Shown here: piece after piece, positions 63,056 to 64,000 of the stretch
How positions within the stretch are numbered: position 1 is the first letter of the stretch
How the letters are laid out: every line of letters begins with the position of its first letter
Source: Chionis minor
Lineage: Eukaryota; Chordata; Aves; Charadriiformes; Chionididae
Assembly (NCBI GenBank): GCA_013398295.1
Contig: VZSF01001063.1
Location: 310,001-374,000 of the forward strand
DNA: 64,000 bases
Direction: 5' to 3'
The notes under the pieces: generated by a model
Database searches by the model: none
The model's input: only the letters and a program-made list of their open reading frames with translations
Told to the model about the DNA's origin: nothing
Made by a program: the position numbers and the translations under genes

Positions 63056-64000
63056 AGTTGGGTTGTTTCTTATTTGGAATTAATAACTTTCAGCCTAATT
63101 GTGGCTGGAAAGGATGTGGTACAGCATCCACGGTTACCTCCTACCACAAATAGGAGAGAGTTTCTTCCCTGGGATTAGACCTGGCAGCATTTGTGTGTAT
63201 TTAAAAAGCTGAGGTAGCAAATGCAGGGTTGTAAAGAAAGTAGCGGATTGTCACTACAGGCCCCCAGCAGATGTTTCAGTGTCCATATAGCTGTGTGTTT
63301 TTGTTTTGATGTTGTCTCATAACTGTGTGGTTGGTCATGGAGACGGTGGCCTCAGTCCATGTGTTCAGAGCTGGTTGCAGTATCCAGGCTTCGAGGTTTC
63401 CAAACAGATACGTGGAGCTCAAGCTGCCAGTTTAGTGTGTTTTGAAGATGGAGGGCAGTGCTCCTATTGAAGGAAACACCGAATCAAGGAAACTGGTAAA
63501 AGTGAAGTGCATGAACTGGTAGAGTGAATGGTGTTTACCTGACTCAGCGCTCTTCTAGGGGTCTGCGAGGTTATTGGAGGCTGATCTCCAGCCTCAGAAG
63601 AGCTTTCTGTAAAGTATGTCTGCATGGTACAATTTAGCGGCAGAGGTCCCCAGGTCTCTAAGTAAGGCCGTCACAGCCAGAGAAGCAGGTTTTGTTAACT
63701 TGGAGTGAGCCAGCCAAAAGGTGTCTTATAGATTCTTGACCCAGGCTGGCACAGATGCAGGCACACGGGCACCACGGGTGGCTCGGCAGCCAGTGCACGG
63801 GAGCATCCTGCTCCCAGCTTGGCATGGGCAACCCAGCAGAAGTGCCTCCACTCTCCCTGTCCAGTCAGGCGCCTTGCTGTAGCCCTCCTTGGCTTTGGCT
63901 TGGCTTCCCGATGTGCTTCAGGAGTTGGGTGGGGAGGAACGGGCACTTACACTGCCAGCCCCTCCCTCTTTCCAGCTGGGCAGGGAAAAGCACTGCATGG
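63056..64000. other. Noncoding stretch, GC-richer toward the end
   Basis: No gene is established. The last 300 bases are GC-richer and open a minus-strand frame of 83 codons (63695-63946) without recognisable domain; it lies wholly inside the window. Confidence 0.4.

Noticed and set aside
1..64000. tRNA, rRNA, CRISPR, prophage, insertion sequence or operon-like features
   Set aside because: None of the required signatures is present, and the repeat content shows a vertebrate nuclear genome.
1..64000. Endogenous retrovirus or LTR pairs
   Set aside because: I found no paired TG...CA repeats, primer-binding site or retroviral protein motifs; the recognised retroelements are CR1.

Overview
The window looks like avian nuclear DNA from a gene desert or a very long intron. 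It is AT-rich and CpG-poor. The best-preserved repeats are 5'-truncated CR1 non-LTR retrotransposons with the bird-type 3' end (a conserved tail followed by degenerate ATTCTRTG octamers). There are no young SINEs, no LTR pairs and no bacterial signals such as ribosome binding sites, operons or CRISPR arrays. Besides CR1 there are faint fossils of elements shared by amniotes: MIR/CORE-SINE-like pieces and short inverted-repeat (MITE-like) sequences. The species cannot be named from the sequence.

No complete protein-coding gene was found. Nearly all open frames are short and look like chance, or lie inside repeats. The best protein-like segment is a possible 169-bp minus-strand internal exon at 10219-10387, open for 56 codons between a good 5' splice site and an acceptable 3' splice site. 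Two plus-strand segments (9544-9693 and 59874-59960) have excellent acceptors and open frames but no recognised product. Weaker exon-like segments exist and are expected by chance in 64 kb.

Layout. 1-7 kb: AT-rich DNA with a MITE-like fossil (1329-1405), a perfect hairpin (1725-1752) and a CTCF-like site (3348-3359). 6.9-7.3 kb: the youngest CR1. 9.5-10.4 kb: two exon candidates. 12.3 kb: a CCAAA pentamer array. 13-19 kb: AT-rich DNA with regulatory-looking stretches. 19.6-20 kb: a GC-rich patch. 20.7-23 kb: MIR-like remnants and a homeodomain/TCF/E-box cluster. 26.3 kb and 28.7-29.2 kb: a CR1 tail and an old antisense CR1. 29-48 kb: long AT-rich desert with POU octamers and simple repeats. 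48-50.6 kb: a G-rich tract, two MITE-like fossils and a third plus-strand CR1 tail. 55.6-55.9 kb: the only dense CpG cluster, a possible promoter, beside AP-1-like and CACGTG motifs. 59.9 kb: an exon candidate. 61-64 kb: another regulatory-looking stretch and a MIR-like piece.

The genes cannot be said to work together because none is established. The region most resembles regulatory desert around an unseen gene. No undescribed system could be demonstrated; the items most worth testing are the 10.2-kb exon, the isolated CpG island and the TF-site clusters.
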